Assembly (NCBI RefSeq): GCF_900143005.1
Contig: NZ_FRCS01000009.1
Location: 124,001-188,000, forward strand
Source: Cryptosporangium aurantiacum
GTDB taxonomy: Bacteria; Actinomycetota; Actinomycetes; Mycobacteriales; Cryptosporangiaceae
Reading direction: 5' to 3'
Length of the DNA: 64,000 nucleotides
In this document: piece by piece, positions 17,053 through 24,225 of the stretch
Layout: every line of letters begins with the position of its first letter
How positions within the stretch are numbered: the stretch's first letter is position 1
Notes under the pieces: generated by a model
Database searches by the model: none
What the model was told of the DNA's origin: nothing
What the model saw: only the letters and a program-made list of their open reading frames with translations
Translations under genes and position numbers: made by a program

Positions 17053-18186
17053 CTACAGGCCGTAGGTTTTGCCGATGATGTCGCGTTGGATCTCGCTGGT
17101 GCCGCCGTAGACGGTGCTGATGACGCTCGCCCGCAGGATGTGCTCCATGTCGTACTCGGTGGCGTAGCCGTAGCCGCCCATCATCTGCATGCCTTCCAGC
17201 GCCATCGCCTTCGCGAACTCGGTGGCCTTGAGCTTCGCCATCGACGCCTCGCGCGGGAAGATCTTGCCGGGATTCGCGTCGACCAGCTCCGCCACCTGGT
17301 ACACGAGCAGCCGGACGCAGGTCAGCTCGGTGGCCAGGTCGGCGAGGCGGTGCCGCAGCGCCTGGAACGACCCGATCGGCCGCCCGAACTGCGTCCGCTG
17401 CGTGACGTAGGCGAGCGTGTCGTCGAACGCGCGTTGCGCGGTGCCGAGCATCAGCGCGGCGAGCACCAGCCGCTCGAAGTTCAGCCCGGCCATCAGCTGC
17501 CGCCAGCCGTTGCCGACCTCACCGACCACCGCGGAGTCCGGCAGCACGCAGTCGGTGAAGTACAGGTCGTTGACCTCGCGGCCGCCCATCGTCTCGATGC
17601 CGTGGATCGCCAGGCCGGGCGTGCCGGTCGGGACGTTGAACATCGTCAGGCCCTCGTGGCCGGAGCCGGACGTCCGCGCCACCAGCAGGATGTGGTCGGC
17701 GATGTGGGCGTTCGAGCACCACGTCTTCTGGCCGTTGATCACCCAGCCGTCGTCGCGCTTCTCGGCGCGGCAGGTCAGCGCCGCCACGTCGGACCCGGCG
17801 CCGGGCTCGGACATCGAGATCGACTCCACCGCGCCGTTCGCGATGCCGCCGAGGATCGTCTTCTTCTGCTCTTCGCTGCCGAAGCGCTCGTACGCGCCGG
17901 CCACGATGATCGACGTCGCGAAGCCGCCGATCGGCGCGAGCGACTTCGACGTCTCCTCCAGGAACAGGCAGAGGTCGACGGCGCCGCCCCCGGCGCCGCC
18001 GTACTCCTCCGGCAGGCCGGCGCCGAGGTAACCGAGCGCGGCCAGCTTGCCGTACAGCTCCGGGCTGTGCCGGCCACCGTCGGCCACGAGCGCGTCACGC
18101 TGCTCGCGGGTTCCGGCCTCGCGGCGGCAGAAGTCGGCGACCGCGGCGGCGAACGCGCGCTGCTCGTCGGTGAGGTCAGGCGTCAC
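17053..18186 (-). CDS. Acyl-CoA dehydrogenase
   Basis: 377 residues from GTG at 18186 with GGGAGGA upstream. A longer frame to 18309 would run into the divergent promoter and is not used. It has the FAD/acyl-CoA motifs SISMSEPGAGSDVAALT and INGQKTWCSNAH, then RTQFGRPIGSFQALRHRLAD. The end is VYGGTSEIQRDIIGK, where Gly replaces the Glu used as catalytic base in short-chain enzymes; the base may lie elsewhere, as in several actinobacterial FadE groups. It is divergent from an aldehyde dehydrogenase across a region with a motif repeated near the GntR gene. Confidence 0.88.
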   Translation of the reverse strand: MTPDLTDEQRAFAAAVADFCRREAGTREQRDALVADGGRHSPELYGKLAALGYLGAGLPEEYGGAGGGAVDLCLFLEETSKSLAPIGGFATSIIVAGAYERFGSEEQKKTILGGIANGAVESISMSEPGAGSDVAALTCRAEKRDDGWVINGQKTWCSNAHIADHILLVARTSGSGHEGLTMFNVPTGTPGLAIHGIETMGGREVNDLYFTDCVLPDSAVVGEVGNGWRQLMAGLNFERLVLAALMLGTAQRAFDDTLAYVTQRTQFGRPIGSFQALRHRLADLATELTCVRLLVYQVAELVDANPGKIFPREASMAKLKATEFAKAMALEGMQMMGGYGYATEYDMEHILRASVISTVYGGTSEIQRDIIGKTYGL

Positions 18187-18231
18187 GGGTGTCCTCCCGG
18201 AGGGGCTTCGATTCGTTGACGGGAATGTAAA

Positions 18232-18243
18232 ATACCAAATATA
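18232..18243. promoter_or_regulatory. AT-rich motif ATACCAAATATA, candidate GntR operator
   Basis: This AT-rich 12-mer lies in the 83-bp divergent region between the acyl-CoA dehydrogenase and aldehyde dehydrogenase genes. It matches 11 of 12 bases with ATATCAAATATA at 20483-20494, in front of the GntR gene. In DNA this rich in GC a shared AT-rich 12-mer in two divergent promoters suggests binding sites of the local GntR protein. The sites may also include -10 boxes. Confidence 0.5.
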
Positions 18244-18269
18244 TTCGCGCGGTCGGAGGGAGTCTTTCC

Positions 18270-19745
18270 ATGACCGCGCAAACCGTGCTGATCGGACGCA
18301 ACCCCGCAACGGGCGAGGTTCTCGGCGAATACCCGATCGCGGGTGAGAACGAGGTCGGCGCCGCCGTCGACCGGGCCCGGACGGCCGCCACCTGGTGGGC
18401 CGGCCGGCCGCCGGCCGAGCGGCGAGCGCTCCTGCTCGCCTGGAAACGCGAGCTCGCCAGGGGCGCGGACGAGCTGGCCGCGCTGATCCGGTCGGAGACC
18501 GGGAAGCCCCTCACCGATGCCGGTCTGGAAGTGATGCTGGCGGTCGAGCACCTGGACTGGGCCGCCCGCAACGCCCACCGGGTGCTGCGCGGCCGCACCG
18601 TGCGCAGCGGGCTGCTCGCGGCCAACCAGCGTGGTGTGCTGAGCTACCGCCCGCTCGGCGTCGTCGGTGTCATCGGCCCGTGGAACTACCCCGTCTACAC
18701 GCCGCTCGGTTCGGTGTCGTACGCGCTGGCGGCGGGCAACGCGGTCGTCTTCAAGCCGAGCGAGTACACGCCGGGCGTCGGCCGGTGGCTGGCCGACAAG
18801 TTCCTCGCAGCGGTCGGGGAGCCGGTCCTGCAGGTGGTCACCGGCGACGGCACCACCGGCGCCGCGCTGGCCCGGTCCGGCGTCGACAAGATCGCGTTCA
18901 CCGGCTCGACGGCGACCGCCAAGCGGGTGATGGCCGCCTGCGCCGAGACGCTGACGCCGATCGTCGTCGAGGCGGGCGGCAAGGACGCGATGATCGTCGC
19001 CGCCGACGCGGACGTGGACGCCGCCGCGGCGGCCGCCGTGTTCGGCGGGATGGGCAACTCCGGGCAGACCTGCGCCGGCGTCGAGCGGGTGTACGTCGAG
19101 CGCTCGGTCTACGCGGCGTTCGTCGACGCGGTGCAGGCGCGGGCCATGGAGCTGCGGCCCGGCGCGAGCGAGGACTCCGACTACGGGCCGCTGACGATGC
19201 CGAAGCAGGCCGACGTGATCGCCGGGCACGTGGCCGACGCGCTGGCCCGGGGCGGGAAGCCGATCGTGGGCGGGGCGGACGCGGTCCGGCCGCCGTTCGT
19301 CGACCCGGTCGTGCTGACCGAGGTCCCCGAGGACAGCAGTGCGGTCACCGAGGAGACGTTCGGCCCGGTCCTGATCGTCAACCCGGTCGACGATCTGGAC
19401 GACGCCGTCCGCCGCGCCAACAGCACGACGCTGGGCCTGGCCGGATCGGTGTTCACCCGGGACACCAAGCGTGGCGCGGCGATCGCGGCCCGGCTGCGGG
19501 TCGGCGCGGCGTCGGTCAACTCGGTGCTCGGGTTCGCGGCGATCCCGGCGTTGCCGTTCGGCGGGGTCGGCGACTCCGGGTTCGGCCGCATCCACGGAGC
19601 CGACGGGCTGCGCGAGTTCAGCCGGGCCAACTCGCTCACCGTGCAGCGGTTCCGGGCGCCGGTCGACCTGATGCGGTTCGACCGGTCACCGAAGGCCGTG
19701 GCCACCGCGTGGCGGATGTTCCGCCTCCGGCATGCCCGGGGGTGA
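18270..19745 (+). CDS. Aldehyde dehydrogenase
   Basis: 491 residues. The general base is E234 in VEAGGKD and the nucleophile C268 is in NSGQTCAGVERV. The cofactor region GPWNYPVYTPLGSVSYALAAGNAVVFKPSEYTP and the end PFGGVGDSGFGRIHGADGLREFSR are typical of the fatty or benzaldehyde-type branch of the family. The ATG at 18270 follows GGAGGGAG. It is divergent from the acyl-CoA dehydrogenase gene, which suggests oxidation of an aldehyde to an acid that is later handled as its CoA ester. It converges with the GntR gene, 4 bp between stops. Confidence 0.88.
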   Translation: MTAQTVLIGRNPATGEVLGEYPIAGENEVGAAVDRARTAATWWAGRPPAERRALLLAWKRELARGADELAALIRSETGKPLTDAGLEVMLAVEHLDWAARNAHRVLRGRTVRSGLLAANQRGVLSYRPLGVVGVIGPWNYPVYTPLGSVSYALAAGNAVVFKPSEYTPGVGRWLADKFLAAVGEPVLQVVTGDGTTGAALARSGVDKIAFTGSTATAKRVMAACAETLTPIVVEAGGKDAMIVAADADVDAAAAAAVFGGMGNSGQTCAGVERVYVERSVYAAFVDAVQARAMELRPGASEDSDYGPLTMPKQADVIAGHVADALARGGKPIVGGADAVRPPFVDPVVLTEVPEDSSAVTEETFGPVLIVNPVDDLDDAVRRANSTTLGLAGSVFTRDTKRGAAIAARLRVGAASVNSVLGFAAIPALPFGGVGDSGFGRIHGADGLREFSRANSLTVQRFRAPVDLMRFDRSPKAVATAWRMFRLRHARG

Positions 19746-19749
19746 GCGG

Positions 19750-20445
19750 TTACGACCAGGCGCCGCGGGCGTCGAGATGGGCGAGGAGCCGCTCGGCGCC
19801 ATCGGTGAAGTGCCGCGCCATCACCGCGGTCGCCTGCTCGCCGTCCCGCGCCTCCAGCGCGGTCAGCAGCTCCTCGTGCGCGCTGAGCATCGACGCGCGC
19901 CACCCGGCGTCGGTCGAGTAGAAGCGGACCGGCGTGTAGCGGAGCGCGGTGTGCAGGAACCAGGAGAGCTTGCGGGCCGCGGCGATCCGGTTGAGCGCGC
20001 GGTGGAAGTCGAACTCCCGCTCCTCGATCTCGGCGGGCGTCGCCGTGCGGACGGCGTCGCGGAGGCCCTGCTGCTTCTCCTTCAGGTCGGCCAGCTCGTC
20101 CGCGGTGATCTGCGCGGCCGCGCGGACGGCCAGCTCGCCGGCGATGTGCGCCTGCAGCGCGAACACGTCGACGATGTCCTGCCGGGAGAGCGGCGCGACC
20201 TTGTAGCCGCGCCGCGGCTCCAGCTCGACCATGTCCTCGCCGCGCAGCGTCAGCAGCGCTTCCCGAACCGGTGTGATGCTCACACCGAGCGTCGCGGCGA
20301 CGTCCTCCAGGCGGATGAACGTGCCGGGAGGCAGCTCGCCGGACATGATCTGGTCGCGCAGGTACGCCACGACCTCGTCCGACAGTTGTGGACGGCGCAA
20401 CCGGGCCGTCCGTCCGATGGGGACGCCGTTCGTGCGGTGGGCCAT
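19750..20445 (-). CDS. GntR-family (FCD) regulator
   Basis: 231 residues from ATG at 20445 with GAGAGGAA upstream. The N-terminal winged HTH is LSDEVVAYLRDQIMSGELPPGTFIRLEDVAATLGVSITPVREALLTL. The all-helical FCD effector domain follows, with conserved D, H and H positions seen in EFDFHRALNRIAAAR and SAHEELLTALEARD, which usually coordinate a metal near a carboxylate ligand. It sits between the aldehyde dehydrogenase and the divergent MpaB gene. The shared AT-rich motif suggests it controls both divergent promoters. A carboxylate or acyl ligand is an inference. Confidence 0.9.
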   Translation of the reverse strand: MAHRTNGVPIGRTARLRRPQLSDEVVAYLRDQIMSGELPPGTFIRLEDVAATLGVSITPVREALLTLRGEDMVELEPRRGYKVAPLSRQDIVDVFALQAHIAGELAVRAAAQITADELADLKEKQQGLRDAVRTATPAEIEEREFDFHRALNRIAAARKLSWFLHTALRYTPVRFYSTDAGWRASMLSAHEELLTALEARDGEQATAVMARHFTDGAERLLAHLDARGAWS

Positions 20446-20482
20446 GCGGTTCCTCTCACGCGGACGCCCCGAGGGTGTGAAG

Positions 20483-20494
20483 ATATCAAATATA
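20483..20494. promoter_or_regulatory. AT-rich motif ATATCAAATATA, candidate GntR operator
   Basis: It lies 38 bp upstream of the GntR ATG (20445) and 10 bp before the divergent MpaB gene start (20504). It differs by one base from the motif at 18232-18243. Its position fits autoregulation and repression of the MpaB-signal peptidase pair. Confidence 0.5.
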
Positions 20495-20503
20495 GAGAGG
20501 GCG

Positions 20504-21439
20504 GTGAGCACCGTGGTTACCGTGTCCCGACGTCCACGCACCCACTGGTTACGTCAGATCCTGGCGCTCGACCCGGAGCGTGACCACACCGAGATCTACC
20601 GGATCTCGGCCGGCTACGAGTTTCCCTGGGACTACCAGCGCGCGCTGGAGCTCGCGCTGTTCCGCACCTACTGCGTCCCGACGATCTCGTCGCTGCTCGA
20701 GGCGACCGGCGAGTTCCGGAACCGGCCCCAGAAACGGTACGACGACACCGCGCTGCTGATGGCGGAGCTCGCCGAGCACGGCTACGACTCGCCGCGCGGC
20801 AAGGAGGCGCTCCGCGTCATCAACCGGGCGCACGGGCAGTACGCGATCAGCAACGACGACATGCGGTACGTGCTCTCGACGTTCGTCTACGAGCCGGTGG
20901 ACTGGATCGACCGGTACGGCTGGCGGCCGCTGTCCGAGCACGAGAAGCTGGCCGCGTTCCACTTCTACCGGGCGGTCGGCGCCCGGATGGGGATCCGCGA
21001 GGTCCCGGACACGTTCGAGGGCTTCCGGACGTTCAAGCGTGAGTACGAGGCCGAGACGTTCCGTTACTCGGAGACGAACCGGCTGGTCGGGACGTACACG
21101 CTCGACCTGTTACGGAGCTGGTACCCGAAGCCGCTGTCCAAGCCGGTCGGCGTCGCGGTGCGGGCGCTGCTCGACGAGCCGATGCTGACCGCGTTCGGTT
21201 TCCGGCCCGCTCCGTCCTGGGTCGTCACCACCGCAGGGCGGGCGCTGCGCGGCCGGTCGGCGGTCGTCCGGCTGCTGCCGCCGCGGCGCAAGAGCATGCT
21301 CGGCCAGACCGGCAAGAACCTCACCTACCCCGGCTACCCGCAGGGCTACCGGCCGTCCGACCTCGGCGCCGGCCCCCCGCCCGCCGACATCGACCCGGCG
21401 TACCTCGCCCGGCCGCGCTCGACGTCCGCGCAGGAGTGA
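20504..21439 (+). CDS. MpaB-family (DUF2236) oxygenase-like protein
   Basis: 311 residues from GTG at 20504, preceded by GAGAGGG. A longer frame overlaps the GntR gene and is not used. The protein shows the DUF2236/MpaB pattern: an early FPWDYQRALELALFRTYC stretch, then the helical core INRAHGQYAISNDDMRYVLSTFVYEP and EHEKLAAFHFYRAVGARMGI. Characterised relatives include latex-clearing protein (a haem b oxygenase) and MpaB; most members are uncharacterised. The GTGA overlap with a signal peptidase gene suggests coupled translation. A second family member lies at 27572-28399. Confidence 0.8.
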   Translation: MSTVVTVSRRPRTHWLRQILALDPERDHTEIYRISAGYEFPWDYQRALELALFRTYCVPTISSLLEATGEFRNRPQKRYDDTALLMAELAEHGYDSPRGKEALRVINRAHGQYAISNDDMRYVLSTFVYEPVDWIDRYGWRPLSEHEKLAAFHFYRAVGARMGIREVPDTFEGFRTFKREYEAETFRYSETNRLVGTYTLDLLRSWYPKPLSKPVGVAVRALLDEPMLTAFGFRPAPSWVVTTAGRALRGRSAVVRLLPPRRKSMLGQTGKNLTYPGYPQGYRPSDLGAGPPPADIDPAYLARPRSTSAQE

Positions 21440-22161
21440 GGAACGTCGGACGGATCCTGGTCGCCGCCGGGCTGCTGCTCGTGCTCGGCGGCGCCGGGTT
21501 CCTCACCGAGCGTTACCGCGTGTACCAGGTGACCGGGCCGTCGATGGTGCCCGGTCTGCGCCCCGGCGACCGGATCGTCGTGGACACCGATCCGCCGCCG
21601 ATCCGGGTCAACGACGTCGTCGTCCTCGGCCCGGACGCGTGGAGTTCGGTCGCGGGGGATTCGGTCGCGGGGGGTTCGGTCGCGGGTCCGGACGGCGCGC
21701 AGGGCGCCGACCGGATCAAGCGGGTGATCGCGTTCGGCGGCTCGACCGTCGTCTGCTGTGAGGAATCCGGCGCGTTGTCGGTCGACGACGCCGTCTTCGG
21801 CGGGCCGGAGACGCTGGACCCGTCGGCGGAGACGCCGTTCCGGGTCGTGGTCCCGCCCGGCCGCCTGTTCGTGGTCGGCGACAACCGGCCGCTGTCGGTG
21901 GACTCGCGGACGTTCGCCACCGGGCCCGGCGGCGGGACCGTCGCGGAGGACGACGTCCTCGGCCGGGTCGTCGCCGTGGCCTACCCGGCCGGACGCGCCG
22001 GGGTCGTGGGCTGGGAGGCCGGACCGTTCCGCACCGCGGTGGCCGCGGTCGTCATGGGCGCCACCGCGATTCTCGCGGGCGCGGTCGTGCGGGCCGTCAC
22101 TGGCCTTCGGGCGCGACGGTCACGTCCAGCTCGGTCGAGCGAACGGTCCCGGCCCGGATGA
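21436..22161 (+). CDS. lepB: Type I signal peptidase (S26) family protein
   Basis: 241 residues from a GTG overlapping the MpaB stop. There is an N-terminal membrane anchor (about 6-24), then TGPSMVPGLRPGD with catalytic S36. Box D is RIKRVIAFGG with the general base K95. Box E is VVGDNRPLSVDSR. A second hydrophobic segment lies at about 205-225. Between box B and box D it carries three SVAG repeats (21646-21690). Coupling to an MpaB-type gene is unusual for a housekeeping LepB, so a dedicated or accessory peptidase is possible. Its last 65 bp overlap the convergent DUF6114 gene. Confidence 0.85.
   Translation: MRNVGRILVAAGLLLVLGGAGFLTERYRVYQVTGPSMVPGLRPGDRIVVDTDPPPIRVNDVVVLGPDAWSSVAGDSVAGGSVAGPDGAQGADRIKRVIAFGGSTVVCCEESGALSVDDAVFGGPETLDPSAETPFRVVVPPGRLFVVGDNRPLSVDSRTFATGPGGGTVAEDDVLGRVVAVAYPAGRAGVVGWEAGPFRTAVAAVVMGATAILAGAVVRAVTGLRARRSRPARSSERSRPG
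21646..21690. repeat. In-frame 15-bp tandem repeat in the signal peptidase gene
   Basis: Three 15-bp units beginning TCGGTCGCGGG run at 21646-21660, 21661-21675 and 21676-21690. They encode SVAGD, SVAGG and SVAGP in a surface loop between catalytic boxes. The units are nearly identical, so the expansion looks recent. Confidence 0.8.
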
Positions 22162-23590
22162 GTACCTGACCGGCCGTGACGTCGCGGCCGGAGAACAGCG
22201 GCAGCGTGAGGTTCAGCTTCAGCCAGGTCGGGATGATCGCCGCGGTGATCGAGATCGGGAGCAGCGGGATGTCCAGGTACGGCACGGTGACCGTGCCGGA
22301 CAGCCCGGTGGCGTAGATCTCGACGTCGGAGATGTCCAGGTTGACGCCGAGGTTGAGGACCGGACCCGGGTCCGCGGTGCGGATCCGGTAGGCGGCGGCG
22401 ACCAGGCGGTCGGCGTGGAACACCAGCACCTTGATCGGGCCGGTCGCGGTGGGCAGCGTGGTCGCGCCGCGGAACGTGAAGCCGGTGGCCTCGAGCGTGT
22501 CCGCGCTGACCTGGGAGACGTTCGGAGCGACCGGGTAGCCCGGGCCGGTCCCGTCACCGGCGGCCGGTGGAGCGGTGCCGGACGCCGACGGCGTGGGGGT
22601 CGGCGTCGGCGTGGCGCCCGGGGTGGTGCCCGGTGACGGGGTCGTACCGCCGGGGGTGCCCGCCGACGGCGCGGGTGTCGGCGTCGTGGAGGGCTCCGGG
22701 CACGGGTCGGCGGGGCGCGGCAGCCAGGGGAGGATCAGGTCGATCAGGTCGGGCGAGTCGTCCGGGCACTCCGCGGTGGGGTCGCGCGGGGCCGCGGCGG
22801 CGGCCGGTGCCGCCGCCCCGGCCTGCACGGCACCGGCCAGGACCAGCGCCACGACCAGCACCAGCGCGGTCAACCCCGGCCCGTGGCCCCGCCCCGGTGG
22901 CGGCTCCGCGGCGGGCGAGACCGGCGCGGCCCGCCCCACGGCCGGTGCGCGGTCGTCCCCGGGCTCGCCGGTGCCCCGCTCACCCGTGCCCAGCGGGATT
23001 TCGGCGGTCGGCGCCTCGGCGTCCGGATCGGCTGCGCGGCGGTCGTCGTCCCCCGGGTCGTTGTCCAGCAGGTCGACCGGGTCGAGCACGTCGGTCGCGT
23101 CCTCGTCGGGGTCCGGCGCCGCCGGCCGGCGGCCGGCGTGACGGCCGGCCGCGACGGCCGAGTGTGGACGCCAGCCGAACGCCATGCTGGAGCCGACCAG
23201 CCCCAGCAGCATCCCGAACCCCAGCCCGCCGAGGTTCGTGGTGACGAACGAGGCCAGCGACACGATCACGCTGACCACCGCGACGAACGTCCGCTGCTGC
23301 GGCGCGAACCAGAAGAACAGGCCCGCCGCGATCAGGATCAGCCCGAACGCGACGCCGGACACCGCGGCGGTGCCGACGTGCATCATCACCGGCAGCGGTG
23401 CGAGCGGCACCGACAGCATGATCGTGCCGCCCGCGATCACCGCGCACCCGGCCCAGAACGGCCGGGTGCGCCGCCACCGCCGGAACCAGTGGCGGGCATC
23501 CGGGAACGGCAGCACCTCGTCGAGGCGGCCGCGAGCGGCCCCCGAACGAGGGGCCCCCGAACGAGGGGCCCCCGAGCGACTCAGTAGCAC
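22097..23590 (-). CDS. DUF6114 membrane protein with a long C-terminal extension
   Basis: 497 residues from GTG at 23590, inside the end of the DUF6230 gene. The N-terminal part has four likely membrane segments (GCAVIAGGTIMLSV, VSGVAFGLILIAAGLFFWF, TFVAVVSVIVSLASF, LGFGMLLGLVGSS), as in actinobacterial DUF6114 proteins. An acidic linker is followed by another membrane segment (GLTALVLVVALVLAGAV) and a Thr/Pro-rich tract. A C-terminal domain of about 150 residues then starts near VAPNVSQVSADTLEATGF. That domain resembles the DUF6230-type beta-rich fold and would be outside the cell. Family function is unknown. Confidence 0.8.
   Translation of the reverse strand: MLLSRSGAPRSGAPRSGAARGRLDEVLPFPDARHWFRRWRRTRPFWAGCAVIAGGTIMLSVPLAPLPVMMHVGTAAVSGVAFGLILIAAGLFFWFAPQQRTFVAVVSVIVSLASFVTTNLGGLGFGMLLGLVGSSMAFGWRPHSAVAAGRHAGRRPAAPDPDEDATDVLDPVDLLDNDPGDDDRRAADPDAEAPTAEIPLGTGERGTGEPGDDRAPAVGRAAPVSPAAEPPPGRGHGPGLTALVLVVALVLAGAVQAGAAAPAAAAAPRDPTAECPDDSPDLIDLILPWLPRPADPCPEPSTTPTPAPSAGTPGGTTPSPGTTPGATPTPTPTPSASGTAPPAAGDGTGPGYPVAPNVSQVSADTLEATGFTFRGATTLPTATGPIKVLVFHADRLVAAAYRIRTADPGPVLNLGVNLDISDVEIYATGLSGTVTVPYLDIPLLPISITAAIIPTWLKLNLTLPLFSGRDVTAGQVLIRAGTVRSTELDVTVAPEGQ
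23544..23573. repeat. In-frame 15-bp tandem repeat near the DUF6114 start
   Basis: Two exact 15-bp units (GAACGAGGGGCCCCC) lie back to back, with a partial third. On the coding strand they give the SGAPR-type repeat just after the start of the DUF6114 protein. Confidence 0.75.
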
Positions 23591-24201
23591 TCGTGCCGCC
23601 CGACCTTGACGCTGACGTCCATGCCGGACAGCTCGACGGTGCCGCCGCTGGCCGACCACGCGGTGCTGCGGACGTCGGTCGCGGTCAGCGACTCCGCCTG
23701 GACGGCGAACCGTCCCGGCGGGCCGCTGACGCCGTTGACCTTGTCCAGCGTGGACGCGTCCCGGCCCGCCTCCACGCCGGAGACCGTGCCGCGGCCGCCG
23801 AACAGCGAGTCCGAGTCGGCGACCACGTTGGTGCCGCTGACCGGGCCGTTCTGACCGGACAGCACCTTGAGCGACACCGGGCCGAGCACCGGGATGTCCA
23901 CCACCGCGGAGGTGCAGACGTCGGTCATCTCGGCCTTCTCCACACCCGCCAGCATCACCGGGTGGCTCTTGCCGTCGACGCTGCGGACCGTGTCGAGGTA
24001 CCCGGCGACGTTCGTGCCCTCCACCCGGGCCGCGGTCACCTTGAAGTTCTGTCCGGACACGCCGAACGACGCGGCGAGCGCGCCTTGCGCGACGGCGAGC
24101 GCCAGCACGCCGACGACGCCCAGGGACGGCACCAGCAGTACGGCCGTGCGTCCCCAGCGTGTCCGACCCTCTTCGAGGGCGTCCGGGTTCCGAGTGGTCA
24201 C
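23581..24201 (-). CDS. DUF6230-family exported protein
   Basis: 206 residues from GTG at 24201, with a strong AAGGAGGAG site. After a short basic N-terminus comes a membrane anchor or signal (TAVLLVPSLGVVGVLALAVAQGALA). The rest is a beta-rich extracytoplasmic domain (ASFGVSGQNFKVTAARVEG and later LTATDVRSTAWSASGG) that ends in a single Cys. DUF6230 and DUF6114 genes are commonly paired in actinomycetes. Here the stop of this gene overlaps the start of the DUF6114 gene by 10 bp. The role is unknown; envelope location is inferred. Confidence 0.82.
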   Translation of the reverse strand: MTTRNPDALEEGRTRWGRTAVLLVPSLGVVGVLALAVAQGALAASFGVSGQNFKVTAARVEGTNVAGYLDTVRSVDGKSHPVMLAGVEKAEMTDVCTSAVVDIPVLGPVSLKVLSGQNGPVSGTNVVADSDSLFGGRGTVSGVEAGRDASTLDKVNGVSGPPGRFAVQAESLTATDVRSTAWSASGGTVELSGMDVSVKVGRHECY

Positions 24202-24225
24202 TTCTCCTCCTTGAGAACTAACGTG

